Shown: in pieces, positions 13,351 to 21,281 of the stretch
Layout: each line of letters begins with the position of its first letter
Position numbering within the stretch: position 1 is the stretch's first letter
IMG/VR virus record: IMGVR_UViG_3300045996_001551
Location: 1 to 23,758 of that record
Origin: a virus
Strand: one strand, 5' to 3'
Length of the DNA: 23,758 bases
Program-made: the position numbers and the translations under genes
Notes under the pieces: generated by a model
Databases searched by the model: none
What the model saw: the letters and a program-made list of their open reading frames with translations, nothing else
Told to the model about the DNA's origin: nothing

Positions 13351-15128
13351 GATGATGGTTCCGGGATCAGTTCTCTGGCCTGTCTGCTCGATGGATTAAT
13401 AATCACCGCATCATATTCATTTATCCTGTCCTGCAGCTGCTCGATGAAATAATCGACGCTATCCCGACCAGTGAACACGTTACCCTCCACGACGAGCTGT
13501 ACGATGCGCTGCCCGCCTTGATCGGTCGCGTTTCCGCCTGATGTCGGTTCGTCGGTGCTGCCCGGCTGCATATAGACCGGATTGTGCGGCGCGCCGATAG
13601 AAGGAGCGCTGTCCCCGCCAGCCACCGTACTTGCCACCGCAGCAGCTCGAGCTGCACCATATACAGCCACTCCTGCCGCCGCCGCATACCCCCAAGGCGC
13701 GCCCCACTGCTTGATCACCTTCATCATGGCGGCATGCGTGTCCATGACAATCGATTTTATCGCCATGGTTTTCTCTATGATGAGGATCCCGCGAGCAATG
13801 CCGGCAAACTTTCCACCGTAAGCTGTGAGCAGACTTTGCGCCGCAAGCGCTCCTTGCTGCCGGATGCTGAGTAACTGTGCCTGCAGCTCCTCTTCCTGGC
13901 TTCGTTCATAGTTGCGCTCATTTCTGGCTGCTTCACTGCGCTCGGCAAGTTGCTCTTTTACGATCGCCGTGATTTGCTTCTGTGCCTCCTCTTCTGCAGA
14001 GATGGCATCATCTCTAACATCTTGCTGCCCATCGGCTATCATGTCCTGCAGCTTTTGCGCCTCTTCCGCGCGCTTACGCGCGATGTCCGCCATGATGTTG
14101 TCGAAGTCTTGCTGATCTTCGTTAATCTTTTTGAGCGTGACCCGAAATTCTTGGACTGGATCGATGCGACGGCTGATTGGACCGCCGCTGATCCGCTCGC
14201 CGCTCTGCAGGCGTTCGAGATCGCGAAGAACCTGCAAGCGCGGTTCGAGTTCAGCGAGCGCCGCCTGGATGTCTCGGATGCGCTGTGCGCCACTAGCGTT
14301 TGGCGAACCAGATTGGAAGAATTTTAATCGCGCCTCAAGGCGTGCGTATTTCTCTTCAAGATCTGTCAGCTCGTCGCCCGTACCAAAGATATCGGCCAGA
14401 AAATTACCGACCCCCGAAGCCACTGCATTTTTCGCGGCAGTAGTCCACTTGTCTAGAGCCTTTGTGCCGCGGTCGATTGCCTGCACTGCCCGAGTATCAA
14501 GCGTAATACCCAGACGATCAGCCTCGGCGTTTAGTTCGCGGATGCCTATAGAGCCTCGATTAAGCAACGGAATGAGCGCCTGGCCAGACTTGCCGAACAG
14601 ATCAGTGGCAATGCGCGTCTTTTCTACTTGCGGAATCGTATCCCGGAATCGATCAGATATTTTCGCGAGCTGCTCTTCGAGTGGCAGCTTTCCGAGCTCG
14701 CGCGCATCAAGATTCAAACGACCGAGCGCGGCACGCATCGAGCCCGTCCCAGCGATCGCCTCGCCAAGCCCATTCTGATACGTTCGAATGCTTGCGGTGA
14801 GCTGCCCGAATTCTATGTCAGACTGCTGCGCGACATGCTGCAAGCGTGAGAACGATTCTACAGATAGGCCAGCAACCTCGGCGGCATCGCCCAAAGCATC
14901 GGCCGCTCTTACTGCCGATAGAGCAAAAGTAGCAACGCCTGCTGCTGTAAAAATAGGGACAAACCGACCAATCGAAGCGCCGAGGGAAGCGAACCCGGCA
15001 TCGAGCTTTCCTAAATTGATAGTGCTCAAGCCACGCAGCGCGCTGTCGACCTGCATCGTACTCGCCAGCGCTGAGGCATTGTTGGCCCGGAGTTCGAACG
15101 CCGCGACAGGAATGCCGGTTGTGCTCAT
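13347..15128 (-). CDS. H: Tail tape measure protein (593 aa)
   Basis: This is the long helical protein directly after the frameshifted tail chaperone pair, the invariant place for the tape measure. It spans the lumen of the tail tube, fixes tail length and helps DNA cross the inner membrane. Residues 20-120 carry the usual 'ADALGDAAEVAGLSVESF' and 'QLTASIRTYQNGL' pattern. Hydrophobic segments lie at about 57-72 and about 470-505 (Ala/Gly-rich), joined by long coiled coils including a Glu/Gln/Ala-rich stretch. At roughly 0.15 nm per residue, 593 residues predict a tail near 90 nm. It is short for a siphovirus. Start ATG 15128 lies 10 bases after the GT stop. Confidence 0.9.
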   Translation of the reverse strand: MSTTGIPVAAFELRANNASALASTMQVDSALRGLSTINLGKLDAGFASLGASIGRFVPIFTAAGVATFALSAVRAADALGDAAEVAGLSVESFSRLQHVAQQSDIEFGQLTASIRTYQNGLGEAIAGTGSMRAALGRLNLDARELGKLPLEEQLAKISDRFRDTIPQVEKTRIATDLFGKSGQALIPLLNRGSIGIRELNAEADRLGITLDTRAVQAIDRGTKALDKWTTAAKNAVASGVGNFLADIFGTGDELTDLEEKYARLEARLKFFQSGSPNASGAQRIRDIQAALAELEPRLQVLRDLERLQSGERISGGPISRRIDPVQEFRVTLKKINEDQQDFDNIMADIARKRAEEAQKLQDMIADGQQDVRDDAISAEEEAQKQITAIVKEQLAERSEAARNERNYERSQEEELQAQLLSIRQQGALAAQSLLTAYGGKFAGIARGILIIEKTMAIKSIVMDTHAAMMKVIKQWGAPWGYAAAAGVAVYGAARAAAVASTVAGGDSAPSIGAPHNPVYMQPGSTDEPTSGGNATDQGGQRIVQLVVEGNVFTGRDSVDYFIEQLQDRINEYDAVIINPSSRQARELIPEPSS

Positions 15129-15137
15129 GTGTCACTT

Positions 15138-15676
15138 CTACTGTTTGCTGTCGATCCGACGAAAGTATAGCTTCCATGCCGTCAGCTCTTCGTAATCAAA
15201 CATCCTTTGCACGACTCGGACAGGCTTGCCCATCAGTGCCGCAAGCCTGTGCCAAGTCTCAAACAGCGGATCGACTAGGATTTTTTTTCCAGTGCTTCCG
15301 CCTCTTCCGGTGTTGTCGGCAGTCTCGAATGTTTGATGATAGCAACCGCGATCTTTCGCAGATCGCAAGAGTCTCTTCCTTGTAGCATCCCGACGCCATG
15401 AGAGACATCAGAGAAGAGCTTGTTTCCGAGCTGATCACAGGCGCACATCGCAATGATTTCCGCATCCGGCATCGGATTGTTTGGATACATCGCATTGTGC
15501 ACGACGAGCTTGTGATGCTCAGTCCCATTCATCGAAAGGAAATAGACAGTGCGACCCGTGCTAAGCGTTTCCTGTCCAATGCGCGGGCGAGACTCCATCC
15601 ATGCATCGATCGGGCTGTGATCGGCGCGTGCCACATCACCCGGTGGTGTCGGGACTGGCGTTGCTGATTGATTCAT
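15138..15676 (-). CDS. GT: Tail assembly chaperone GT, -1 frameshift fusion (179 aa)
   Basis: Translation starts at 15676 in the G frame and moves to the -1 frame at the A-run 15281-15287, reading on to the stop at 15138-15140. The product is 132 residues of G plus 47 residues of T ('ILVDPLFETWHRLAALMGKP...'). In lambda, G and GT bind the tape measure and gather tail-tube subunits, and their ratio is set by slippage. Here the T part has no start of its own that could avoid the overlap, fills the gap up to the tape measure, and has a helical, charged composition typical of T domains. Confidence 0.85.
15275..15676 (-). CDS. G: Tail assembly chaperone G (133 aa)
   Basis: The gene follows the tail tube gene in an ATGA overlap and precedes the tape measure, matching lambda gene G in order. 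The protein is helical with a 'PDAEIIAMCACDQLGNKLF' middle and ends 'EALEKKS', with its TAG only one codon beyond the slippery A-run. This is the product of ribosomes that do not slip and should be the major form. It is not part of the mature virion in characterised phages. The first 25 residues are proline-rich and likely flexible. Confidence 0.85.
   Translation of the reverse strand: MNQSATPVPTPPGDVARADHSPIDAWMESRPRIGQETLSTGRTVYFLSMNGTEHHKLVVHNAMYPNNPMPDAEIIAMCACDQLGNKLFSDVSHGVGMLQGRDSCDLRKIAVAIIKHSRLPTTPEEAEALEKKS
15281..15305 (-). promoter_or_regulatory. Programmed -1 frameshift site (A AAA AAA) with upstream SD-like GAGG
   Basis: Read on the minus strand, codons GAA AAA AAA TCC TAG contain the heptamer A AAA AAA in the correct X XXY YYZ phase (15287-15281), one codon before the G stop. 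A GAGG at 15304-15301 sits 13 bases upstream, in the range where a Shine-Dalgarno-like sequence stimulates -1 slippage in dnaX. After slipping, the frame runs ATC CTA GTC into the T domain. Confidence 0.85.
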
Positions 15677-16128
15677 GGCGTAACCGTGGGAACGCCGCTA
15701 ACGGCGATTTCGAAATCGTGCGGACGCGCCGCGGGAGCCTCTGTGGTCGCTGTATAAGCGCCGCCGGCCATGCGAATCAACTCGCCCTGAAAATCAGTGC
15801 GACGGTTGCCAGCATCGGGCTCGACCGCGTACCAGTTGCGCTTTCTACCCCCTTGCGCAAGGTCACCCAGCATTGTGTTGTGTACGGACTGGCTGTAATT
15901 GGTCAGTAGTTGACCAACACCATTGGACCACGATGGAGAGCTGACCGAAGCAATCGTGACACCGTCGAGCGTATTTTCTTTCGCCGCGCTCTTTGACGGC
16001 TCCGGGACCGTAAAGCTCTTGAGCTGAGGTATCTTTGTAAACGAATCCGAACCCGGGGCTGGCAATGGGTCGGCGGTCGATGCGCCCATATAAAGCTGTA
16101 CTTCCGAGGCGGAAGAAATCGCAGTCAT
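15673..16128 (-). CDS. V: Major tail tube protein (151 aa)
   Basis: The gene lies between the tail terminator and the tail chaperones, the usual place of the tube subunit. The protein is a compact beta-rich chain: 'SEVQLYMGAS', 'FTKIPQLKSFTVPEPSK', 'TIASVSSPSWSNG', 'FQGELIRMAGGAYTATTEAPA', a pattern seen in lambda gpV-type and related small tube proteins. About 30-40 hexameric rings would be needed for a 90-nm tail. At 151 residues it lacks the extra Ig-like C-terminal domain of lambda gpV. AGGA stands about ten bases before ATG 16128. Confidence 0.85.
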   Translation of the reverse strand: MTAISSASEVQLYMGASTADPLPAPGSDSFTKIPQLKSFTVPEPSKSAAKENTLDGVTIASVSSPSWSNGVGQLLTNYSQSVHNTMLGDLAQGGRKRNWYAVEPDAGNRRTDFQGELIRMAGGAYTATTEAPAARPHDFEIAVSGVPTVTP

Positions 16129-16144
16129 GACTTAGTTCCTCGCG

Positions 16145-16606
16145 TTACGGGTATGAGACATCTGGATTCCTTCTATCAGCAAGGTACAGCGCCTGCCATA
16201 CGGTGCTCAATTCTTTGATCACAAGTGATGTCGAGGAATCCGTCGCGACATCCTGTGCAGGTCCCGGAGCAACTTCTAGCAGCCACTCAAGCCCGACCTT
16301 TGCCGTATCCATAATCGCTACGTGCGCGCGTAGTCTCAAACTATTGAGACGCTCGATTAGAAGCCTCTCGTTCGTGTCCGCCATCACATAGCGAATATTG
16401 AATGTCGCAATCCACGCTGCATGCGTAAGGGTAGAGCTTGCATCATTCGGCGAATCTTCGCCTTGTATGATCGTGATCCCCGGAACTTCGCCTGAGTCAT
16501 AGTCCAGCGGCAGCGTGCGATAGAGGTGCACGCGACCTGAAAACTCAGGGAATGTGTTGTTTATAACATCCTCTAACCGACACCCTATGGCCTGAATCGG
16601 CAACAT
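16145..16606 (-). CDS. U: Tail terminator protein (gpU-like, 153 aa)
   Basis: The gene is located between the head-tail joiner and the tube gene. The protein has the alpha/beta pattern of gpU-type terminators: an N-terminal helix ('AIGCRLEDVINNTFPEF'), strand 'RVHLYRTLPLDYDSGEVPGITII', a 'FNIRYVM' strand, a long helix 'ERLLIERLNSLRLRAHVAIM', and C-terminal strands. It caps the finished tube and joins it to the head. ATG 16606 follows the previous stop by three bases. Confidence 0.8.
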   Translation of the reverse strand: MLPIQAIGCRLEDVINNTFPEFSGRVHLYRTLPLDYDSGEVPGITIIQGEDSPNDASSTLTHAAWIATFNIRYVMADTNERLLIERLNSLRLRAHVAIMDTAKVGLEWLLEVAPGPAQDVATDSSTSLVIKELSTVWQALYLADRRNPDVSYP

Positions 16607-16609
16607 GCA

Positions 16610-16906
16610 TTATTCCAACTCTAGCAAAGACCAACCCGAATTTCCGCGCGAGAAATCGCGGACCATCCACTTCTTTCCTCGCAGCTCGACATCCATGCCT
16701 TTGCGAAGTCCAAGCCGATCGGCATCGACATTAAGCACTGAAACGGAGGCATCGGTCGACCTCACCTGCGCGCCGGCAAGTGCGCCGCTGATCGCGGTTC
16801 CGATACGCGGGATGCCTCGGATACAGTGACCATCAAGAATGATGGACTCTCCGAGGTGGGTGGCGATGGTTTCCACCGCCACTTCCCGAACGTGCTTGAA
16901 GTCCAT
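16610..16906 (-). CDS. Head-tail joining protein, gpFII / Gifsy-2-like (98 aa)
   Basis: I start at ATG 16906 (MDFKHVREVAVETIATHLGE), five bases after the previous stop; an ATG at 16957 would overlap the cement gene by 46 bases and adds an unlikely His/Gln-rich leader. The protein contains the 'G..I..G..I.GI' barrel entry and ends in beta strands ('VSVLNVDADRLGLRKGMDV', 'KWMVRDFSR', 'GWSLLELE'), like lambda gpFII and the Gifsy-2 family, which form the tail attachment ring. Position between capsid cement and tail terminator agrees. Confidence 0.75.
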   Translation of the reverse strand: MDFKHVREVAVETIATHLGESIILDGHCIRGIPRIGTAISGALAGAQVRSTDASVSVLNVDADRLGLRKGMDVELRGKKWMVRDFSRGNSGWSLLELE

Positions 16907-16911
16907 TCCGA

Positions 16912-17277
16912 TTACGCAGTGCGCGTCGCGTTGCCCGGGGTGAGCTTGACGATACACGTCGTTTCAGCGTTGGCGCCCGCGCGTACCGCGATCACAGCGC
17001 CGGTGATATCCCCCGAGGCAGGTGTAGCAGCGCTATCGTCGAATGCCCCTGCGGAATCGTCCCAAATCAGCTTTTCGCCTTGGACGAAAACCGCAGCAGC
17101 GACTTTTGGCAGCTCGAAGACCCCTTCGATGGCAACGGGAATTGTTTCCCCCGATGCGCCATCGGTTAATGCCACGCCAATGCAATGCAACATATCGATG
17201 ACAGCGCCAGAGACGATCGTGCCACCGGCAACATAGTCGATCACGTTGCCGTCGCGCTGGACTTGATTCTTAGACAT
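16912..17277 (-). CDS. Capsid cement/decoration protein, DUF2190 family (121 aa)
   Basis: The protein has the DUF2190 layout: 'VIDYVAGGTIVSGAVIDM', 'GVALTDGASGETIPVAIEGVFELPK', and small-residue-rich strands to the end. The members form trimers or patches on the outside of expanded capsids and stabilise them. It has a strong ribosome binding site, GGAGGA (17285-17290), and follows the capsid gene after a 70-base gap that holds a GC-rich hairpin, so it may be expressed at its own level. The next gene starts five bases after its stop. Confidence 0.85.
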   Translation of the reverse strand: MSKNQVQRDGNVIDYVAGGTIVSGAVIDMLHCIGVALTDGASGETIPVAIEGVFELPKVAAAVFVQGEKLIWDDSAGAFDDSAATPASGDITGAVIAVRAGANAETTCIVKLTPGNATRTA

Positions 17278-17314
17278 GAAGAAATCCTCCGAAAGTTTCT
17301 AAACCTTGAGCAGA

Positions 17315-17338
17315 CAGGGGGCGGAATCCGCCCCCCTG
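17315..17338 (-). terminator. GC-rich hairpin between capsid fusion and cement gene (no U-tract)
   Basis: GGGGGCGG (17317-17324) pairs with CCGCCCCC (17328-17335) around a 3-base loop, and CAG/CTG can extend the stem past a single bulged base. It lies in the only sizeable gap of the late block. Because no U-run follows on the minus strand, full termination is unlikely; partial termination, pausing or 3'-end protection of the capsid message are options. Confidence 0.5.
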
Positions 17339-17347
17339 CCGATTAGA

Positions 17348-19423
17348 TTAGGAGGCAGCACCCTCGTTCTTGAACGCTGCGCGGAAGTCGATCGCGGCCA
17401 GGCCGTAGTCGAGGCGTACTTTCATGTTCATGGCGTCGCTCATGAACTCGATTTCCTCATCGATGAACGGCTCACGCTCTCCATCCAGGAACGCCACCTC
17501 GATCGCCTCCACCAGATTCGGATCGGCGAACAGGAACCAATCCGTTCCCTGCACGTAGGGCGAAGAAACCACGGTCAGATTCAGCGTGCGCGCGTAGTTG
17601 CCACGAGCCGGATTTGCCTGCCCGGGATCGGCGGTCGAGTTGATGATTGTCCAGGCGAGAGCCTCGTACTCCGGCGCAACCAGCAAAATCTTGGGCTCGA
17701 TGCCGACATACTCGAGCAACGACAAATCACGCTGCCGCTTCATCATCGCATTCGCTGCGCCCAAGCTTGTGACAGAGATCACGGTTCCTGAGCTCACGTA
17801 GTTCGCGTGACCACCGGCCGTGGTAACTGCTGTGGCGTTGAACAGCGCGCCGGTATCGTCCATGGTGGGACCGGTTCCGGAATTCAGATAGAGCAGCGCA
17901 TAAAAGTCGATCTCGACCGTCCGGCCAGCTGCCTGACCCATTTTCTTCGCCATAGTCCCAAAGCCGTTCAGATCATCGTTGATGATCATTTCGCGAGACA
18001 GCGAGATGTAACGACCCTTCGTCGCGATCTTGATGCCGACCTCTTCTTCGCCGATCGTGCCTTGCTTGTATTCCCCACGCTCGGGCTTGAGAACAAGCGA
18101 CGAGAATGAGCCCAAGGTGAGGCGAGTGTTTTCCTTGAAATCCGGCACACTGCCAATCGCGGCGAGTTTGTCCCAGGTGCGCGGTACCGTCGTATAGGCA
18201 TCACGCAATCGCTTACGCGCCACGTTCGACATCAGCAGCGGGAAATCGCTCGTGGTGTGTGAGGCCAGCACCTTTCGAGCAATCTGATCCTTTGTCATTC
18301 CGCGACAGTTGACGCCGGATCGGCGCAACGCGTGCGCGGCCAGCTCATGCAGAGAGGCGCCGTTGAATTCGTTGCCTGCCTCTCGCTTCCCGCCGAGACG
18401 ATTCATGATGGCGCTTTCGGCGCCGGCCAGGAACTTGTCGCGCTCGGTGGCGCCAGGAACCACAGCAGCACCGCCGGGGCCACCAGCAGGACGCAGCGGC
18501 TCTGCGCCTTCCCCGAGCGCCTTCAGCAGCTTTGCGCTCGCGGCCTGTTCGGTGCACTCGACATCGCTCAAGCAGGTATTCATCAGCTCACTGTGCGAGA
18601 GCACGAACGGCGCAAACAGAGCACGGATTGCTTCCTGGCGAACCTTGTTCGCGGCAATGAAGTTCGTGCGGGCTTGCTCTGCGGCAGCATCAGCAGCGGC
18701 CTTGCGCGCCGCCTCGATCTCTTCAGGAGTCATTGCATGTACCTCGGGTAATGCGGCGGCTGCCGCTGGTTTCGGAGCGGCGGCAATCCGCCGGAGTGCA
18801 AAATCTTTGGGAACATTCCGGAAGCTGGCGATCAGTGCCTTCGCTTTATCGGTGGGCTCCTCATCATCCTCTGAATCGTCCTCATCGGGCGTCAGTTTCT
18901 CATCGGCGAATCCCTTCTCAATCGCGGCATCAGGACCCATCCATGTCTCATCGTCGCACATCTGTGCGAGTTCCTTGCGATCCATTCCGGTGCGCTCGGC
19001 ATAGGCATCGAGCATTCCATTACGGATTTCGTCGAGGGTGTCCGCCGTCTTGCGAAAGTCCTTCGCCTCGCCATAGGCGAGTGTCCATGGGTTGTGGATC
19101 ATGATCTTCGTGGCTGTGCCCATTTTGATGGTGCTGCCAGCCATGGCGATGATCGATGCGGCCGAAGCAGCCACGCCCTCAACCGCCACCGTGATTTTGG
19201 CGCCGTGGCTCTTCAATTGGTTATAGATGCCGATTCCGTCGAAAATGCTACCGCCGGGGGAATTAATTCTCACGAGAATATCATCCACCTCGCCGATTGC
19301 TTTTAGATCGTCTGCGATTTTCTTCGCACTGCAACCGTCCCCGTACCAGTCTTCGCCGATGTAATCATAGATGCGGATCTCGGCAGCCTTGGGCTTGTTC
19401 TTTCGGGCGAAAACCTGAATCAT
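17348..19423 (-). CDS. Prohead protease - scaffold - major capsid fusion protein (691 aa)
   Basis: One frame encodes three parts. Residues 1-180 are a ClpP-like (S14) protease: 'INSPGGS', nucleophile S87 in 'EGVAASAAS', H110 in 'IMIHNP', and an acidic residue at 158-159 in 'DDETWMGP'. Residues 181-230 are an acidic then Ala/Pro-rich linker. Residues 231-390 are a helical scaffold-like region ('TPEEIEAARKAAADAAAEQA'). Residues 392-691 are the major capsid protein, with 'TLGSFSSLVLKPERGEYK', 'ISLSREMIINDDL' and a final 'MKVRLDYGLAAIDFRAAF'. NCBI lists such protease/capsid fusions as a family. The protease should cut out the scaffold after assembly. The start overlaps the portal stop (ATGA). Confidence 0.9.
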   Translation of the reverse strand: MIQVFARKNKPKAAEIRIYDYIGEDWYGDGCSAKKIADDLKAIGEVDDILVRINSPGGSIFDGIGIYNQLKSHGAKITVAVEGVAASAASIIAMAGSTIKMGTATKIMIHNPWTLAYGEAKDFRKTADTLDEIRNGMLDAYAERTGMDRKELAQMCDDETWMGPDAAIEKGFADEKLTPDEDDSEDDEEPTDKAKALIASFRNVPKDFALRRIAAAPKPAAAAALPEVHAMTPEEIEAARKAAADAAAEQARTNFIAANKVRQEAIRALFAPFVLSHSELMNTCLSDVECTEQAASAKLLKALGEGAEPLRPAGGPGGAAVVPGATERDKFLAGAESAIMNRLGGKREAGNEFNGASLHELAAHALRRSGVNCRGMTKDQIARKVLASHTTSDFPLLMSNVARKRLRDAYTTVPRTWDKLAAIGSVPDFKENTRLTLGSFSSLVLKPERGEYKQGTIGEEEVGIKIATKGRYISLSREMIINDDLNGFGTMAKKMGQAAGRTVEIDFYALLYLNSGTGPTMDDTGALFNATAVTTAGGHANYVSSGTVISVTSLGAANAMMKRQRDLSLLEYVGIEPKILLVAPEYEALAWTIINSTADPGQANPARGNYARTLNLTVVSSPYVQGTDWFLFADPNLVEAIEVAFLDGEREPFIDEEIEFMSDAMNMKVRLDYGLAAIDFRAAFKNEGAAS
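18731..18745 (-). promoter_or_regulatory. Candidate internal translation start for scaffold-capsid
   Basis: Within the fusion gene, GAGGT (18741-18745 on the minus strand) is followed after 7 bases by an in-frame ATG at 18733, which is Met231, exactly at the boundary between linker and scaffold region. Initiation here would give a 461-residue scaffold-capsid protein without protease, similar in logic to lambda Nu3 made from inside gene C. Confidence 0.5.
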
Positions 19424-21063
19424 GATTCTTTCTCCATACCTTTACGGATCCACGATCGGAGGCTTGCGGAACTTAGGATTTGCTGCCTGATACGGTTTTC
19501 TGTGTCTTCCTTTTCTCCGTCGTCGCTGTCCGGATCGGCCTCACCAGGGGCCGCGGGTTTTGGCGAATCCTGGCCAGAGGGTTGACCGTTATCCGACTCC
19601 TGAATGATGCCCATGCGCTTTCGCTCCTCGGCATCACGCTGGATCTCAAGGTTCACCTGATCCGGGTTCTCGCCACGCTCCCGAATGATGCGCGGGCGAC
19701 TCTTGAACTTGCGTTTCTCGAGCAAGTCGTTTGCCATCGCCTCCTTAAGCGGATCAATCCATGGCATCGGCGGAGGTGTATGAGTGACATCGTAAATCGT
19801 TGCGATGTCCACATCGCGCGTAACCTTGATCAGCCGTGCCGCCAGCGCGCCACGCACGAAGTTGTCCCAAATGGGCTGGCAGAAACGATAAATGAATGTT
19901 CCCGTCAACCGACGATATAGAACGTACTGCTCGATCAGCTCTTGCCGCTGAGAGCTATAGGTGCCGCTGTAATTCTTTGAGATTGAAGAGGCGCCTGCGC
20001 CAATTCCGCTTGCCATTGACTTGAGCTGAGAGTTCCTGAACTCAATCAGCGCATTGTTGGGACGATTATTAGAGATCGTTCCAATCTCTTCGCCCGGCTG
20101 CAGATCATCGAAGATCATGCCGGGAACGAATTCCATCATTCGTAGCGCCTGTTTTTCGCCGGTGCTGCTTTCGATGCCAGAAGCATCGTTGTAATTATCC
20201 GGCGATCCTTTTTTGATATATCCCGCCATTGCAGCAGCCACGCGAGCTGCAATGCGCTCAGACTCGTCTATCTCCTGGATATCTCCTGCACGGGCGATCA
20301 CGGTAGCGAAATCGGTCAGGCCGCGAGTCGACTCCAGCCGCTTCGTGCGCTTCAAATGCATCATTCTGTCGGCGCTTACGCGCTTTGTTTCGGCGCTCAG
20401 CTTGCCCCTGCCACCGGGGTGTTCCTTATAAACGTGATAGGCGCGCGGACGACCCCACCCGTTCAGCTCGATTCCCTGTACGATGTTTCGCTGATCATCG
20501 GTGAGGTCAATCGGCACGTAATCAGGCTCGAGCATTTCCAGGCTATATGGGACAATCGTCCCGTGATCTAGCGAGGCAATGTCCCCGATAAGATGCTGAC
20601 CGAACATCTCTCCATCACGCACCCAAGTACGCGCTACCAATCCTTGCATCGTGTAGTAATCGTACTCATGCGTCACTTCAGGCGTATGGATCCAGTCATC
20701 CCAAAGCGATAGCAAATCCTGATTGATGCCGGTAACGAGTTTCTTATCCTTCGTCTTCACCTGTGGCTCGGGCTGGATGCCCTGCCCAACGATATTTGCG
20801 ACCAAGACATCTAGCGCGCCCGAAGCAATATCGAAGGTGTCTTCAAGCCATCGCGCCTCCTCTCTCATCTTTTGAGCGGTTCGCGAATTGCGCTGATCCT
20901 GGCTCATTCCAAGGCGCTTCACGCGCTGCAGCCGGCTGTCCTCGCCGTCCCTGCTCCTTATGCGTTGCGTCGCTTCCCAAGCGATACGGTTACGCGCACG
21001 CGCGAACGCCCAAGCAGGCGAAATCGCGGCGATAACTTTTTCGAGCCTGTTTTGAGCGCTCAT
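19420..21063 (-). CDS. Portal protein, lambda gpB family (547 aa)
   Basis: The protein forms the dodecameric channel at one capsid vertex through which DNA enters and leaves. The sequence shows the lambda-type portal layout: a basic N-terminal helix region ('RNRIAWEATQRIRSRDGED'), 'DVLVANIVGQGIQP', 'LVARTWVRDGEMFGQ', 'YVPIDLTDDQRNIVQGIEL', 'AYHVYKEHPGG', and a C-terminal wing with 'YSSQRQELIEQYVLYRRL' and 'MPWIDPLKEA', ending in an acidic disordered tail. Length is close to lambda gpB (533). It is flanked by gpW-like and protease-capsid genes with ATGA overlaps at both ends. Confidence 0.92.
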   Translation of the reverse strand: MSAQNRLEKVIAAISPAWAFARARNRIAWEATQRIRSRDGEDSRLQRVKRLGMSQDQRNSRTAQKMREEARWLEDTFDIASGALDVLVANIVGQGIQPEPQVKTKDKKLVTGINQDLLSLWDDWIHTPEVTHEYDYYTMQGLVARTWVRDGEMFGQHLIGDIASLDHGTIVPYSLEMLEPDYVPIDLTDDQRNIVQGIELNGWGRPRAYHVYKEHPGGRGKLSAETKRVSADRMMHLKRTKRLESTRGLTDFATVIARAGDIQEIDESERIAARVAAAMAGYIKKGSPDNYNDASGIESSTGEKQALRMMEFVPGMIFDDLQPGEEIGTISNNRPNNALIEFRNSQLKSMASGIGAGASSISKNYSGTYSSQRQELIEQYVLYRRLTGTFIYRFCQPIWDNFVRGALAARLIKVTRDVDIATIYDVTHTPPPMPWIDPLKEAMANDLLEKRKFKSRPRIIRERGENPDQVNLEIQRDAEERKRMGIIQESDNGQPSGQDSPKPAAPGEADPDSDDGEKEDTENRIRQQILSSASLRSWIRKGMEKES

Positions 21064-21281
21064 CGGCAGGTGAAGCGCGCAACTGAATACCGGGTGCGTG
21101 CCGCGTGCGGATTCTCCAACTGATAAATCCGGCGCCGCAGGTATTCAATCACTTTGATCATGTCCTCCGCTGATCGGTATGTAACCTGCTGATCCTCGAA
21201 ACGTACCGAGAGTACGCTTGAGAGCTGCGCTTGCTCTAGCGAGGCAAGCTGAATTTTCAGAGATTCAAGGTCGTTGGCCAT
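21060..21281 (-). CDS. W: Head completion / connector protein, gpW-like (73 aa)
   Basis: The small protein lies between terminase large subunit and portal, the place of lambda W. It is helix-strand-helix: 'LESLKIQLASLEQAQLS', a 'VRFEDQQVTYRSAED' strand pair, then 'MIKVIEYLRRRIYQLEN'. Lambda gpW has 68 residues and the same order; it binds below the portal and stops DNA leaking. It overlaps terL by 17 bases and the portal by 4. Confidence 0.85.
   Translation of the reverse strand: MANDLESLKIQLASLEQAQLSSVLSVRFEDQQVTYRSAEDMIKVIEYLRRRIYQLENPHAARTRYSVARFTCR

Noticed and set aside
14131-14778. 215-codon open frame on the plus strand opposite the tape measure
   Set aside because: Arg/Ser-rich shadow of the tape measure reading frame; no motif and no supporting start.
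18309-19004. 231-codon open frame on the plus strand opposite the protease-capsid gene
   Set aside because: It is antisense to a gene with clear catalytic motifs, its composition is Ser/Arg/Ala-rich as expected for the reverse of such a gene, and no ribosome binding site fits.
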